Source: Tubulanus polymorphus
Lineage: Eukaryota; Nemertea; Palaeonemertea; Tubulaniformes; Tubulanidae
Direction: 5' to 3'
NCBI RefSeq assembly: GCF_964204645.1
Contig: NC_134028.1
Coordinates: forward strand, 15,179,263-15,243,262
Length of the DNA: 64,000 bases
Positions 31,460 through 43,000 of this stretch are shown here, in pieces. Under the pieces are notes generated by a model that made no database searches, was not told the origin of the DNA, and saw nothing but the letters and a program-made list of their open reading frames with translations. The translations under genes and the position numbers were made by a program. The number at the start of each line of letters is the position of its first letter. Within the stretch, counting starts at the first letter, position 1.

Positions 31460-31756
31460 TTATTTATCAAAAAAATTACTATCATCAAAATATTTAGTTA
31501 ACTTATTTATGATTAATTCAACATTTATTTCATTACTAGTTTCATTTGTATATATTTCAATTATTATTTTTTTAATATCATCGATGATAAAATCTTCATC
31601 TAATTCATAAAATCTTAAAGATTCTCTAATTAAATTAGTAATCTTTTCTACATTAAAATGTTCTTTATCTATTGTTGTTTCATACTCAAATGTTGTTTCA
31701 TTAGAAAATGCAATATTTTTAATATGTGTAATTACATCATTAACGTTAAATTTCAT
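31460..31756 (-). CDS. small Polinton protein A
   Basis: 98 residues (MKFNVNDVITHIKN…), acidic and helical, no recognised domain. The element 2 copy starts 22 codons earlier; here those upstream codons are still readable as far as a stop just before them, so the start has probably been lost and MKFN may be a secondary start. Confidence 0.45.
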   Translation of the reverse strand: MKFNVNDVITHIKNIAFSNETTFEYETTIDKEHFNVEKITNLIRESLRFYELDEDFIIDDIKKIIIEIYTNETSNEINVELIINKLTKYFDDSNFFDK

Positions 31757-31834
31757 TTCTTTCTCACGTTTAAAATCAAATCCAAAACATATGCTCGGCC
31801 CAACAGTTCATTATTCATTTATATAATGAAAAAA

Positions 31835-32593
31835 TTACTCTCTACATCTTATAACTAATTCATATATTACAGGAAAGTTATTCAAATCAATTAAATAACC
31901 ATTATGATTTCTTATTTCTAATTTAAAATTATTGAAATGTGGAATACAAGGTTTGAAATCACATTCTGTTAAATTATAATTTATTTGCGTTCCAAATTCT
32001 TTAACATTTTTTAATGGTAATATATTTAATATACTAGAATTACAAATTGTATCTTTAGTTGCTTCAAATGTTTTTGTAGGATCAATTAAATTGCAATAAA
32101 TATAAAAGGGCGTAAAAGGTATTATATTTGAAATGCCTTCTACGTTTACTGTAACAACATCTGGTGCAATTCCTAGCAATTTAGCTAATGGTTTTTTTAC
32201 TATAAATGCATGTTGACTTTCATCAAATACCTTTATTTTAATTTTATTTGAGCTATCACTTTTTATAAATCTTATTAAAAATTTATCATCTTTTCTAATT
32301 TTCAACCGTGCTCTACGATTGATTTCTTGAGCTAATGTTTCTAAATTATATAATCTTGGTTTTAAAATTAGATGAAACCATTTATTAACATTTCTAATAT
32401 GAATTAAAAAAGTATTATGTTCAATAGTTTTATTCGATATATTGTAAAAAGAATTACATAAACTTATATTAACTAATTTTAAATCTACGCAATTTTTATA
32501 TTCTCTATCTAATTGTACTAGTAAATTATGAGATTTATAATTAGTAAGTTTTCTTGAATCAACAAATATTCTGTATTCTTTTAATTCTACCAT
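31835..32593 (-). CDS. penton-like minor capsid protein (single jelly-roll)
   Basis: 252 residues, intact. The order LVNISLCNSFYNIS, LYNLETLAQEIN, LAKLLGI, NIIPFTPFYIYCNLI, and a closing FKLEIRNHNG … PVIYELVIR fits the minor capsid (penton) proteins of Polintons, which close the five-fold vertices. Length fits the family's ~250 residues. Compared with the element 2 copy, residues 1-55 and 165-252 are nearly identical, but the middle is strongly diverged. Confidence 0.65.
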   Translation of the reverse strand: MVELKEYRIFVDSRKLTNYKSHNLLVQLDREYKNCVDLKLVNISLCNSFYNISNKTIEHNTFLIHIRNVNKWFHLILKPRLYNLETLAQEINRRARLKIRKDDKFLIRFIKSDSSNKIKIKVFDESQHAFIVKKPLAKLLGIAPDVVTVNVEGISNIIPFTPFYIYCNLIDPTKTFEATKDTICNSSILNILPLKNVKEFGTQINYNLTECDFKPCIPHFNNFKLEIRNHNGYLIDLNNFPVIYELVIRCRE

Positions 32594-32610
32594 TTATTTT
32601 ACATATTTTC

Positions 32611-32952
32611 TTATTTGAAATCTATTTCATGGTGCCCTTTTTCATTCTTACCCTTATATATGAAATAGAAATCTCCAGAACATAATTCTTCTATATCTTC
32701 ACTTGATAATCTATGAAATCTATCAGGTAAATATATTCTGAATTTATGTGTATTTCCTTTTAATCAATCATATTCTAAGTGTATAACTAATTTATCTCCA
32801 TAGTTATTAGTAACTGTAACAATATTTGTAATTAGATATTTCTCATGGATTGTTAATTCTGTTAACTTTTTGAATTTATAATCTACAGATTTTACATTTG
32901 AAGTATATTTTATTCTATTTAAGAATTCACTGTGTGTTTGTTTACTCTCCAT
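32611..32952 (-). pseudogene. 113-aa Polinton protein between polymerase and penton genes
   Basis: Frame MESKQTHSEFLNRIK … to a stop at 32611, with a TGA at 32764-32766. The element 2 copy (60117-60458) has a sense codon there. The second half (FRIYLPDRFHRLS, GDFYFIYKG) is beta-rich. No family recognised; the compact fold and lack of membrane segment suggest a soluble accessory protein. Confidence 0.5.
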
Positions 32953-32981
32953 TTATAATACATATTTTTATTAAAATTTGA

Positions 32982-35900
32982 TTAACACGTTAGAATTCTT
33001 TTCATTATCTCGTTCTCTTTTGTTTCTTCTCTTTTAAATTTTAAGTATTCATCTAAATTACAACCATAAGGAACTGTATGAATTCCATCATCCAGAATAT
33101 ATCTTTTATCATCAAATGGGTTTAGACTTATCTTTTCAATTTCTTCAATAAACATTTCATGATCTTCAGATCTTAAACATCTCATCTTATGTTTTCTAAC
33201 TTCTTCATTGAATATACAATTGATGTAATCTTTGAAATGAATATTCTTTTCTACTACACTTTTGGTTATTCCTTTTAACTTTTTAGCTTCATGTTCTTTA
33301 GTTTTATATGAATACATTTTAGATCTAATACCTATGAATTCAATCATTACTTCACCGCCTAATTCATCTTTGAATTTACAAGGAACTTTTTTATTATCAT
33401 TGCTAAACAATTCATGATTTTTAGGATAATTACTGAAATCAAAATGATGTTTTAATGTTTTTAAATCATCAGTTATGTTATCAGTTTTTATCTTTAATAT
33501 GTAAGAATCTGTTCAAAATATAATATTTCTATGTGTTTTTCTCCAAAAAGTGGTTGTAATACATTATAATAGAATTCATACATTAGTAATTTTGATAATT
33601 CTAAAACTGATGCGCCAACATAGATTGGTTTATTGAATTTCATTGATGTTCTTCTCATTTTAACTGCAGCTAAATTTTCATCAAATATTCTGTTACCAAT
33701 GAACTTAGATATGATTGTAAATGTCTAATTCTTTTGCCATTACTTACTAACTCAATATCATATCTATTTCTAATATTTTCACAAGTCTTACCATAGAATG
33801 CATTATTCATTAACTTGAAGAAATCTTTCTCGAAATCAGTTTTAGCTTCAGTTCTCTGTTTGGTGTTAAAATCTATATATTTTTCTAACCACTTAGATTG
33901 ACTAAATGAAACATATCTATGTACTTTTTTTAGAATCATTCCTTGTTTTAGATAAAACTTTAACATTCTATAATGTACTACATAATTATATTTATCTTCT
34001 TGAGTTACCATTAACTTTTCTGTATGAATATGATTTTCGGGTTTAATTCTTTTTTGATAATTTGATAATTCTTCATGAGTTACAGTTTTATGTTCTGGAC
34101 AGTAAGCTAGATTTCTAGATTTAAATTTAATATGTTCAGGATATTCTAAATCTACAACAAAGAAGTAACCAGTATCTGAATCATCTGCAATATCTAGAAT
34201 TCTTTTCTTCCACTCAAATTTATCATTATTTTCATTCTGTAAAACTTCAGTTAATTCAAATACTCCATAAGGTTGTGGTTCCATCATTGCCCAACCATAC
34301 AAATTATTTGCATCTATATATAATAACTTATATCCAGGGTTATCATTTACATTGAAATATCTATCACCTAATACACCTGAAACTCCTCCTCTTATAGATT
34401 TTTCAAATAATAGTAATTGATCTATATTTGTTAACAAATCCATTTTTATATCTGTAAATTTTAATCCACAATCCCATGTTAAACCTGGTGATGAATAACA
34501 ATGACATGGATCAATGTTAAAATATTTTAGGTTTACATCTCTAAACCTTTCGAATATATCGGTTAATAATAATACATCTGATTTTAGATATGAATCTACT
34601 AATTGTCCATGATTTTTCATTCCAAAATGATTCCAAATATTCAATGTCCTATTATATACTTCATCTTTAACATATTCCTTTTTTAATTCATCATAGAATT
34701 ATTCTTTCAATAATTCAGTTATGTTAAAATCATTATGATTCTATAGAAAGAATATGGAATTGCTCCTTTATATCTCATTAATTTAAAATCATCATTATTT
34801 GGGTAATATTCTTTTAATATCTTTAATTCATCATCAACTAATGATTTTGATAAGTTATTAAATGAACTATTTAAAAATCTATATGAATCTATAAATCTTA
34901 GGCAACCAAATTGGAATGATATATAATTCTCAGATGTTTTAGCTAACATTCTAAATTTATAAGTTGGTATTTTATCTTATGATCTATTTGAATTTAATCT
35001 TTCTATTTCATTATTAATTTCTTCTATTTTATGGCATAACTGTTTGATGAATAAATGTGCATCATATCCTGATAGATTATGAAATATAACTGGTACAAAG
35101 TTAATTTTCTTAGCTTGTAAGTTACAATTCTCATGTGCAGCGCCTCTAAACTTTCCATTCAAATGATCATGGTCTCTTACTTTTTTATCTTTATAATTAA
35201 ATATCTTTTCACAATAATAACATTTATCTGCAAACGCAAATTCTTCTTTATCTTCTTCTGTCATTATAATTTCTATATTTGTATTCAATAATTTACTAAA
35301 TCTTATTTCATATTCAATTAATCAGTCACAAAAATGATTGATAACATTTTCATTTCTATAATGATAATATTCACTTTCAATTAGTTCTGGATAATCAGAT
35401 TTAATATATAACCCGAAAGCTGCAGCTGATTGATGAATCTTTTTAATAGTATTTGTTTTTGGTGGTTCTTCAGAATAATCATTTTCATTAGAATTTAATT
35501 TCTTTCTTCCATAATATATTTCTTTTCTATCTTGATCAGTTAATTCTTTATTTAATGATTCAAAATCTCCATATATTACAAATGGTACTTTATTTTTGTA
35601 ATCATATTTTTTGAATTCTAATATTTTATCCTTTTCATTTGGTAAAACTAATTTACAATAATCATGATTTTCACATAATTGTTTATGATTTAATAATGTA
35701 CTTTCATTACTGAATCTATGTAAACATTTTCTACATAGATATATTTTATTATGGTGATCACTTTCTGTTCTAAAGAATAAATCTATTTGTTTAATCCACA
35801 TATAATGATTCTCATAATATAATATATCTATAACATCGTTTGAATCATAATCTTTTGATAGATATAAAGGTTCTAATGTATAATGTTTTATGTTGTTACC

Positions 35901-37018
35901 TTTTGTATTTGGTAATTTGATTAAATCAAATACATTTATTCTTAAATTATTATCTCTTTCTATTTTTGGGATGTCTTTAATTATAACAGGATACTTATCT
36001 ATCTTATAATTATTTTCAAATTGTTTATAATTCGTTAATCTATAAGTATGTTTATTATAATCTTCAACTGGGTGTAAGCAACTTATAATTGCCCATAGAA
36101 AACATTTATCATCAAAATTTTGTACATTTATTACAGCATTAGTTTTAAATGGTAGTTTAATATAACTCGATGCTTCAATATCTGGTTTTTTATAATATGA
36201 TACATTATTTTCATCAATTGGTATCGATTTAGTTTACTTATTATATTTTGTGTTATAAACATGTAAAGTCATAAATATTATTTCATCAAATATTAAACCA
36301 GATCCTTCAAAATATTTCTCTTCTATTTTAGTTTTCACTTCATTATAACATTTATCTAATTTATCATCTATATGTTGTTTAGATATAATATGTTGTGAAT
36401 GAGAATTTATATTATATATTGGTTTATCTTCAGATTTTATAAACTTTACTTTAACTGATATACTATTTTAGGATATTTAACATCAGTTATCATTTTTATT
36501 ATTTCTTTCATATTTTCTAAATGTTTTTTATTTTCTTCTAATGTTTTTCCTTTATGAAATTTAAACTCAATAGCTGCTGGACCAATATCACTTTTAAATG
36601 CTTCGGTTATCTCTATATCTTTTTTATTATCTAATGAATTAATATAATTTCTTACATCTTCCATGTATGGTCTTTTATTGTTTAATTTATTTTTTATGCT
36701 TTTAATTGTCTTCTGTTTCTTATCATTATCTTTATCAAAATAATCTTCACCTAAAATATCATTATTCTTATTTCTATGACTTTTAGATTTTAAATGTTCT
36801 TTATAATAAATTTTATCACTGAATGATTGATTACATGTATCACATTTGTATGTTTCTTTTTCATTCTTTAATTCATCTAATTTAGTTTCTAATATATCAT
36901 CTTCATATTCTTATTTCAATTTATTCTCTAAATGTGTTTTAGTTTTATTGTGTCTTGCTTTTTGGGATTTATCTATATTGATATTACATGTTGGACAGTA
37001 GTACTTATATGCTTCCAT
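32982..37018 (-). pseudogene. protein-primed DNA polymerase B, element 1
   Basis: About 1,340 codons in pieces. Domain order: two C2H2-like fingers (CPTCNINIDK; CDTCNQSFSDK); a linker; a conserved Polinton N-terminal domain (DDKCFLWAIISCLHP … ENHYMWIK); a zinc motif (CRKCLHRFSNESTLLNHK); exonuclease motifs YGDFES and NLSGYDAHLF; polymerase motif A (DANNLYGWAM), motif B (KLMNNAFYGKT), and motif C reduced to TDS; then a C-terminal thumb (FIGIRSKMYSYK, DDKRYILDDGIHT). It would copy the element using a terminal protein. Lesions include TAA at 36911-36913, TAA at 34977-34979, TAA at 34699-34701, a frameshift near 33700-33720, and a one-base loss at motif C (33511-33520). Several are shared with element 2. 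Confidence 0.9.
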
Positions 37019-37359
37019 TTTAATACTAAATTTTTTATTAAAATTGATTTTAGAAGTTATTCATTTATATTTTATTCATGTATATGAATATTTTAAGAGT
37101 AATAGGGATAATAGGCTTTCAGGTTAAAGGTTGAACGGGCGGGTGAGTAAAAAATGAAAAACATGAGAATAATTACAATTTCTACTTGAATTAGGAGTGA
37201 AACTCATAAAAATGAAAAATAAATTCGAGTGTGTGAGAATTTATTTTTCATTTTTATGAGTTTCGCGAGTAATTCAAGTAGAAATTGTTATTATTCTCAT
37301 GTTTTTCATTTTTTACGAGCTCGACCGTTCGACCTTTGGCCTGAAAGCCTATTATCCCT
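36905..37359 (-). repeat. right terminal inverted repeat with internal fold-back
   Basis: Inverted copy of 19929-20383. Its outer 256 bp (37104-37359) form the same palindrome; the inner part contains the polymerase start codon at 37018. Confidence 0.92.
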
Positions 37360-37361
37360 AT

Positions 37362-38330
37362 CAATTGGGTATTCTTTGGAAATGATTCTTTTATACCTGA
37401 GACAGGTATTTTTGATCAGCCAATTATGATGCAATTGGTGGCCATCGTGGGGTCATCAGTACTCAGTAATACCAGGTAGGTGGAAAAAAGTGTTGCCTCA
37501 TCATATTAATACCGAAGCATATTTTGTTATCACAATTGGAAAGTTGTAGCTCATAATGTGTTCTATGATTGTGTTGAGTTTCAAGGTCATTGGTTTCTGT
37601 CTTTATAATTCTGTGTGTGTTGAATATTGAAGGTTACATCGTCAAGCATTTTCGTTTCCCTTGGCCCCCTAGTTGAATTTTATTCCTCTTATCTCCTTGA
37701 ACGAAATTGTTAACCTGCCTAGCCAAAATTTTTCGATTGAGTAATAGACCACTGAAGGGTTTGCAGCCAGGGTTTGTGTTGATGTGAGCTTCAGCGGGTG
37801 GCAATCAAACCCTGGCTAGCGAGGATGACCAGTACCCAGTTGGACAGTCATGGCTTCCACATAATAAGTGGTCTTAAGTTGTTAAATTGGTTGTAGAACC
37901 AAAATCAGCGTAGACTTTTCTTAATTCAAAGCCATGACTGCAACTAATCCCAGGCTCCACTTCCACAGTTATTGGTTTGATTTTCTTTTAAGTAAAAATG
38001 AGTTGATTTTCATTGTTTCAACGCCAGAACCAAATTTGAACTCATAACTGAAACTGGGTACAAGTACATACCCTGGATATTGTTTAATCTGAAACTGCTC
38101 AGAGACTGTATATTATTTGATTTTATGATTTTCTGCTTGTTCACATAATGAGAAATGCATAAGTTTTTGTTAGATATAATTCAGAGAATTAAATATAATT
38201 ACTTTCAAAATGACCATCAATGTATTTGTTGTTTGAAAGAAAAAGAAAATTGGTATGTGCATGTGGTATACCTCTCAGATTAATTTAGTTGAATGCTTTT
38301 TTTTCAAACATACATTAACGGTAATTATAG
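37362..38330. other. USP intron 3 right of Polinton, with interspersed repeat
   Basis: Non-coding. About 37520-37600, read in reverse, resembles 54241-54310 (CTTGAAACTCAACACA … AGCTACAACTTT), so a dispersed repeat is present. Exon 4 of the USP gene follows. Confidence 0.4.
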
Positions 38331-38455
38331 GGATTGTCTGTATTGCGATAGCTGTTCGAAGTTTTTTGAAAATAAGTTGTCCATTGGCTCTAAATGAAGA
38401 CCAAACTGATCAGAGGAGAAAAGTAACGTACAAATATTTACTAAAATCACAAACT
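38331..38455 (+). CDS. candidate USP exon 4, beyond the Polinton
   Basis: Acceptor TAATTATAG/GGATTG and donor CAAACT/GTAAGT bound 125 bases that are open in the phase-1 frame required by exon 3. The junction with exon 3 gives the order G-S-L-K-T-Q-R-I-V-C, which fits the family pattern G-x-L-x-(S/T)-Q-x-x-x-C leading to the zinc ribbon of the USP finger domain. The second Cys of the usual C-x2-C is absent (C-I-A-I), so the ribbon is degenerate or the exon call is wrong. Later exons were not recognised. Confidence 0.45.
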
Positions 38456-38559
38456 GTAAGTATGCTACAGCTGTATAAATGTTTTCTGTGATATCTGAAA
38501 CATTATCTCATATTTGTATTTTAATTTAATGATACTTAAGTGATGTCTTATCTCCTTTA

Positions 38560-39445
38560 GTAATCCCTCTCATTCGAACCACCACTCTCATCCCCTACAC
38601 TTACCACCACTCTCATCTCTTACACTAACCACCACTCACCTATACTAACCACCACTCTCATCTCCTACACTCACCACCACTCTCATCTCTTACACTAACC
38701 ACCACTCATCTATACTAACCACCACTCTCATCTACACTAACCCCCACTCACCTATACTAACCACCACTCTCTTCTAAAATAACCACCACTCATCTCCTAC
38801 ACTAACCCCCACTCATCTATACAAACCACTCTATACTAAACACCACTCTCATCTCCTACACTAACCACCACTCACCCATACTAACCACCACTCATCTCCT
38901 ACACTACTAACCACCACTCCCATCTCCTATACTAAACACCACTCTCATCTTCTACACTACTAACCACCACTCTCATCTACACTAACCATCACTCTCATCA
39001 ATACTAAACACCACTCTCATCTTCTACACTACTGACCACCACTCATCTACACTAACCACCACTCTCATCTACACTAACCATCGTTCTCATCAATACTAAA
39101 CACCACTCATCTTCTACACTACTAACCACCACTCATCTACACTAACCACCAATCTCATCTACACTAACCACCACTCATCTACACTAACCACCACTCTCAT
39201 CTTCTACACTACTAACCACCACTCATCTACACTAACCACCGATCTCATCAACACTAAACACCACTCTCATCTATACTAAACACCACTCTCATCTATACTA
39301 AACACCACTCTCATCTTCTACACTAACCACCACTCCCATCTCCTAAACTAACCCCCACTCCCATCATACTAACCACCGCTCTTATATCCTATGCTTACCC
39401 CTCTCTCTTCTCCTAAACTAACCTTCACTCTTATCTACTATACCA
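38560..39445. repeat. ~880-bp low-complexity tandem repeat (ACTAACCACCACTCTCATCT)
   Basis: Irregular copies of an 18-24-base unit mixing ACTAACCACCACT, CTCATCT and CCTACACT, strongly C/A/T-biased on this strand with almost no G. It decays at both edges. Confidence 0.9.
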
Positions 39446-40840
39446 ACCCCGGGACGGTCTGCTGATCTCCCTGTACATGTACTTAATCTTTTCTTATCAC
39501 TTAACTCTAATCTGATTTTATTTCTGATTGATAATTGTCCAATATTATCTCCCATACTAATCCCGATCTTATCCCCTATAATTACCTCACTCCCATCTTC
39601 TATTAACCCCCTCTTCTTATGATCCTTTTTTTCTTAGTTTATTGGATATTTCATTTTAATGATGTGTTACTGTAAATGACGGTGTATTGTATGAAAAAAA
39701 TATTTAAATAAATATAGTTTGTTGAATCATATTCAGTATTTTATCCAATTTGTATCAACCTTGTTTTTCTGTTGATTGGACCACGATCAATTCTTCCAAG
39801 GATATACTGCAGTAGTCTCAAAAGTAAGCTCGAAGAAGAATCATAAGTTTCCTTTGAGTCGGTGTAAAACGGAATTCGGTAGCAAATGTAAATGAGGATA
39901 TGCATATTTTCTTTTTAGCAATCCCCCTAAAAAGAAGATTCCAAATAATATTTCACTACAAAATACCACGATCTTTTATATTTTGCAATGGACAATAAGA
40001 GGTTACAAATCATAATCTGAACAGATTAAAATAAGATTTCTTTAACGTTCACACAATGTTTCAAGTTTATAAGACTTCATGTAGTACGAGCATAAATTCG
40101 TAAACAAAAAGTAAATGTACCTGACACCAAATCTATGACTTCTGAGCTCCACGTGGCATAAGAAAGTTCGGTATCAAAATATTCTTGACTGACACATTAA
40201 AGATTTTTTCATCACAAATATTTATAGGCGTCATTTTTCCACATCTTAAACCCCTGTGTTGCCAACGAGTCAGTTTTCTTAGAGGACCGATATTGTAAAA
40301 TCAAGGTCATGTCCAGAATTTCGAGAACCGTAATTGGTAGTGATGATGGTGGTGGTCAAGTGGCGGATAATAGTATGGTGGATTATTTCCCTGATCGATA
40401 TATACGGTACATAAGTAAAAGAAGGCAAATTTGACTAGATTTCCATCAATTAAACAGGTTAACGCACTTCCAAAATTAAGAAAAAGGTTATACTCTGACG
40501 AAAAAAGACAATCCCCGTTTCAAATGAACGGTAAAAACGATACTATTCAAATTTTGTAGTATTTTGAATGAAACATGAAGAATGGGACGCCGACAACAAT
40601 TAAACCACATCGATTTTTACAATCAATTTTCACACGGTAGAAATTCGTATTTTAGGCATACCCGTACTCTAGTTGAGAGTAAATTCAGTGTCATTTTATG
40701 AAGTGAAAATAAAGTTATAATATGATTTTCAAATCAAAATTAAATTGAAATATAGCTGCAAAGCAGCGATGACGGGTTTTCTGTAAAGCCATTCAGAATG
40801 ATGGGAATTGTAGTAAATTGAAATATCGATACATAGAATA
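39446..40840. other. no recognised gene
   Basis: AT-rich non-coding sequence. An ATG frame at 40310-40435 (about 41 codons) is too short to support. Confidence 0.3.
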
Positions 40841-40845
40841 AAATG

Positions 40846-41030
40846 CATTGACAGATTCGAACCTAATATGCAACCACTGTGTAAACGTCAAATATGATTC
40901 AGCTTTGAAACCGAACAAACGTGGACGTACAATCACAAATATTAATATATTTGACCAGGCACTTATTTTGGCATTCAAACATCATGATACTGTATTATCA
41001 CCATCCTTAAAAATGGATCTGTCCTATTAA
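40846..41030 (+). other. possible terminal exon of an unknown host gene
   Basis: An open frame after an AG (CATTGACAG) contains ICNHCVNVKYDSALK and ends MDLSY before a TAA at 41028. AATAAA-type signals follow at about 41147 and 41179. No family is recognised and no upstream exon was found. Confidence 0.2.
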
Positions 41031-41362
41031 GAACTCATCTTAAGCACCTGCTGAGCCGATAGATTGAGTGAATTCACAGATAAGAACGTATTATGATTTA
41101 GAATAGATTAGATTTAAGAAGTTAATGTTTTTATTGAAATATTTGAATAAATAGATATATTGTAGTGTAGATTCAATCAATAAATTATGAATTTATTTGG
41201 TCTGGGTTTCCGGCTGATGTTGATTTTGGCTTTTATGGATTACAAATTCTACAGTGATAAACAATTGATACCTGCAACATGTGTGTAAATCAAACCTATT
41301 CCACTAGTTGCGTGTGTTTCCTAATAAACGGGAGAGTCACTCTTGATCCGAGTTATTAGAAC

Positions 41363-41920
41363 TAGGGGTCCAGGGACACCATGCCCACTTGGGAAGTGGT
41401 TCCAAATGCTCAACAATCTAACAATTCAGGTATCAAAGGTATAAAACATCCCTTTTCAAAGAATAACCATCACAAATTGCAATGAGAAATGGCAAACTCA
41501 GAATTCGGGCCAAAATTGACATTTTTGGGCACTAAAAAAGGTCATAGGACGGCCATCTTGAGTCCGTATCCCAATTTTTGTTATGCTGATGGGCCCAGGG
41601 GCATTCACATATATCCGAAAGATCAAGGTAATTGATCAAAGCATCTTCAAAATTTCCCTCAAAAAGTTCAAAAATGAGTAAAAAGTGTTGATTTTGGCGA
41701 ACAACAATGGCTGCCAGTCGGCCATCTTGATTCTGACAGGGCCAGTTTTTGAGCTGAAGATGTGTCTAGGGTAGATACATGTGAAACCCAAATATCAAGG
41801 CATTACATTGAAGCGTCTTCAAAACTTCCTAAAATAACTGATTTCCGTCTACGGACGGACGACGGACGAAAAGTGAACGCAATAGCCCGCTGGGACTAAA
41901 GTCCCAAGTGGGCTAAAAAT
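41363..41920 (+). repeat. interspersed repeat with ACGGACGG tail
   Basis: Starts CTAGGGGTCCAGGGACACCATG. It contains two 'GGCCATCTTGA' blocks (41552 and 41720) about 170 bases apart and ends with ACGGACGGACGACGGACGAA and a short stem (GGGACTAAAGTCCC). The start recurs at 54116. This is the style of short dispersed repeats common in marine invertebrate genomes. Confidence 0.6.
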
Positions 41921-42502
41921 AATGTTCATTTAGTCATAGAAATTCATTGCCTTTTTGGAGTTTCTGTAATAATATTTGTTCTGCCCTAATTTTTATTACT
42001 GTATGAACCAATGCTTTGTAAATATGATGTAATAAAATAAATTTGAATTAAATTTGAACATGAGAATCAAGCATAACTTGTGTTTTTTCAACTTGTCTTA
42101 CTTGTCTTTTGTTAACAGTTCCAGAGTTTCAATTACAATCAAATCCAAATTGGCTAAAAAGTACATAGGACTAAATGAAATGAACGGTTAGTTACTGCAA
42201 ACCTATTCCAGTGTTATGTCGATCGTGTTGAATCACTTTCCTTGAGTTGAAAGAATCAGATCTTCTATGGTACAACATCGGTCGAAGAGAGATATCTTAT
42301 ATTAAATTATAATGGCACCAGTTATAGTAACATCACTGTAGGGCCGACGAGAGGGAAAAAGTTGTGTTTGTAGTACATAGGCATGGTAGGCTTGTCGTAC
42401 TCACTTAATACTTAAAACGCTGTTGTTACCTGTACGTGACTGTACGGTGATTTCTACAGGTTAGCCATATGTGAGTACGTTGACGCTCAGACTTGCAATA
42501 TT

Positions 42503-42568
42503 GGGATTCAAAACCAAACGAAAAAAAAATCCAGTAGTAGTCCAGTGATTTACCCACTGTGCCACAGA
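42503..42568 (-). repeat. tRNA-derived SINE head
   Basis: On the minus strand, TGGCACAGTGG…GGTAAATCACTGGACT matches a tRNA D-arm/A-box, followed 30-40 bases later by GGTTTTGAATCCC as a B-box. No anticodon arm or acceptor pairing is kept, so it is a SINE-like remnant, not a tRNA gene. Confidence 0.45.
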
Positions 42569-42664
42569 ACGTAACTGGTGGGTGGATGAAATTTGATTTA
42601 CAAATAGCCTAGCCTCACCTAACCCAAACTCTATTCTTTTACGCATGCGCGTTTGCAGATTATA

Positions 42665-43000
42665 GGAACTCACGTACAGCGTTTTTAGGGAACTCACGTA
42701 CGGTTAACCTGTGGATATCACCGTACAGTCACGTACGAGTTACAATTTCGTACTTAAAATGGTATTGGCTACTAGGAACTCATGTACGGCGTAAGTAGGG
42801 AACTCACGTACGGTTAACCTGTGGATATCACCGTACAGTCACGTACGCGTTACAGTTTCGTACTTAAAATGGTATTGGCTACTAGGAACTCACGATTGGC
42901 ATTATAGACTTAGTAGGGACCTCACGTACGCGGTTAACCTGTGGAGATCACCGTACAGTCACGTGCGGTTAACAACTACGTACTTAAAATGGTATTGGCT
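42665..43000. repeat. three-copy tandem repeat, ~110-120 bp
   Basis: Units anchored on CGGTTAACCTGTGGATATCA at 42701, 42811 and 42931, each with CACCGTACAGTCACGTACG and TCGTACTTAAAATGGTATTG. The units are rich in the palindrome CGTACG/CACGTACGGT. A related, diverged unit lies at 42400-42480. Confidence 0.8.

Larger units (their letters stand above)
19929..37359. mobile_element. Polinton/Maverick element 1, complete with both termini
   Basis: 17.4 kb, very AT-rich, bounded by 455-bp inverted repeats starting AGGGATAATAGG. It carries the Polinton core set: integrase and packaging ATPase on +; major capsid, penton-like minor capsid and protein-primed polymerase B on -. An HNH endonuclease and several small membrane proteins are also present. 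No Ulp1/adenain-type protease was recognised. The hexamers outside the ends (AGTAAT and ATCAAT) agree at only four of six positions, so a target duplication is not clear. Many genes carry stops or frameshifts; the copy is decayed. Confidence 0.93.

Noticed and set aside
19923-37365. Six-base target-site duplication for Polinton 1
   Set aside because: AGTAAT and ATCAAT match at only four positions, so I do not claim it.
38560-39445. CRISPR-like or telomeric array
   Set aside because: Units are irregular and adjacent without unique spacers, and they do not match telomere repeats.
40310-40435. 41-codon frame starting MSRISRTVIG
   Set aside because: Too short, no supporting splice partner or family.
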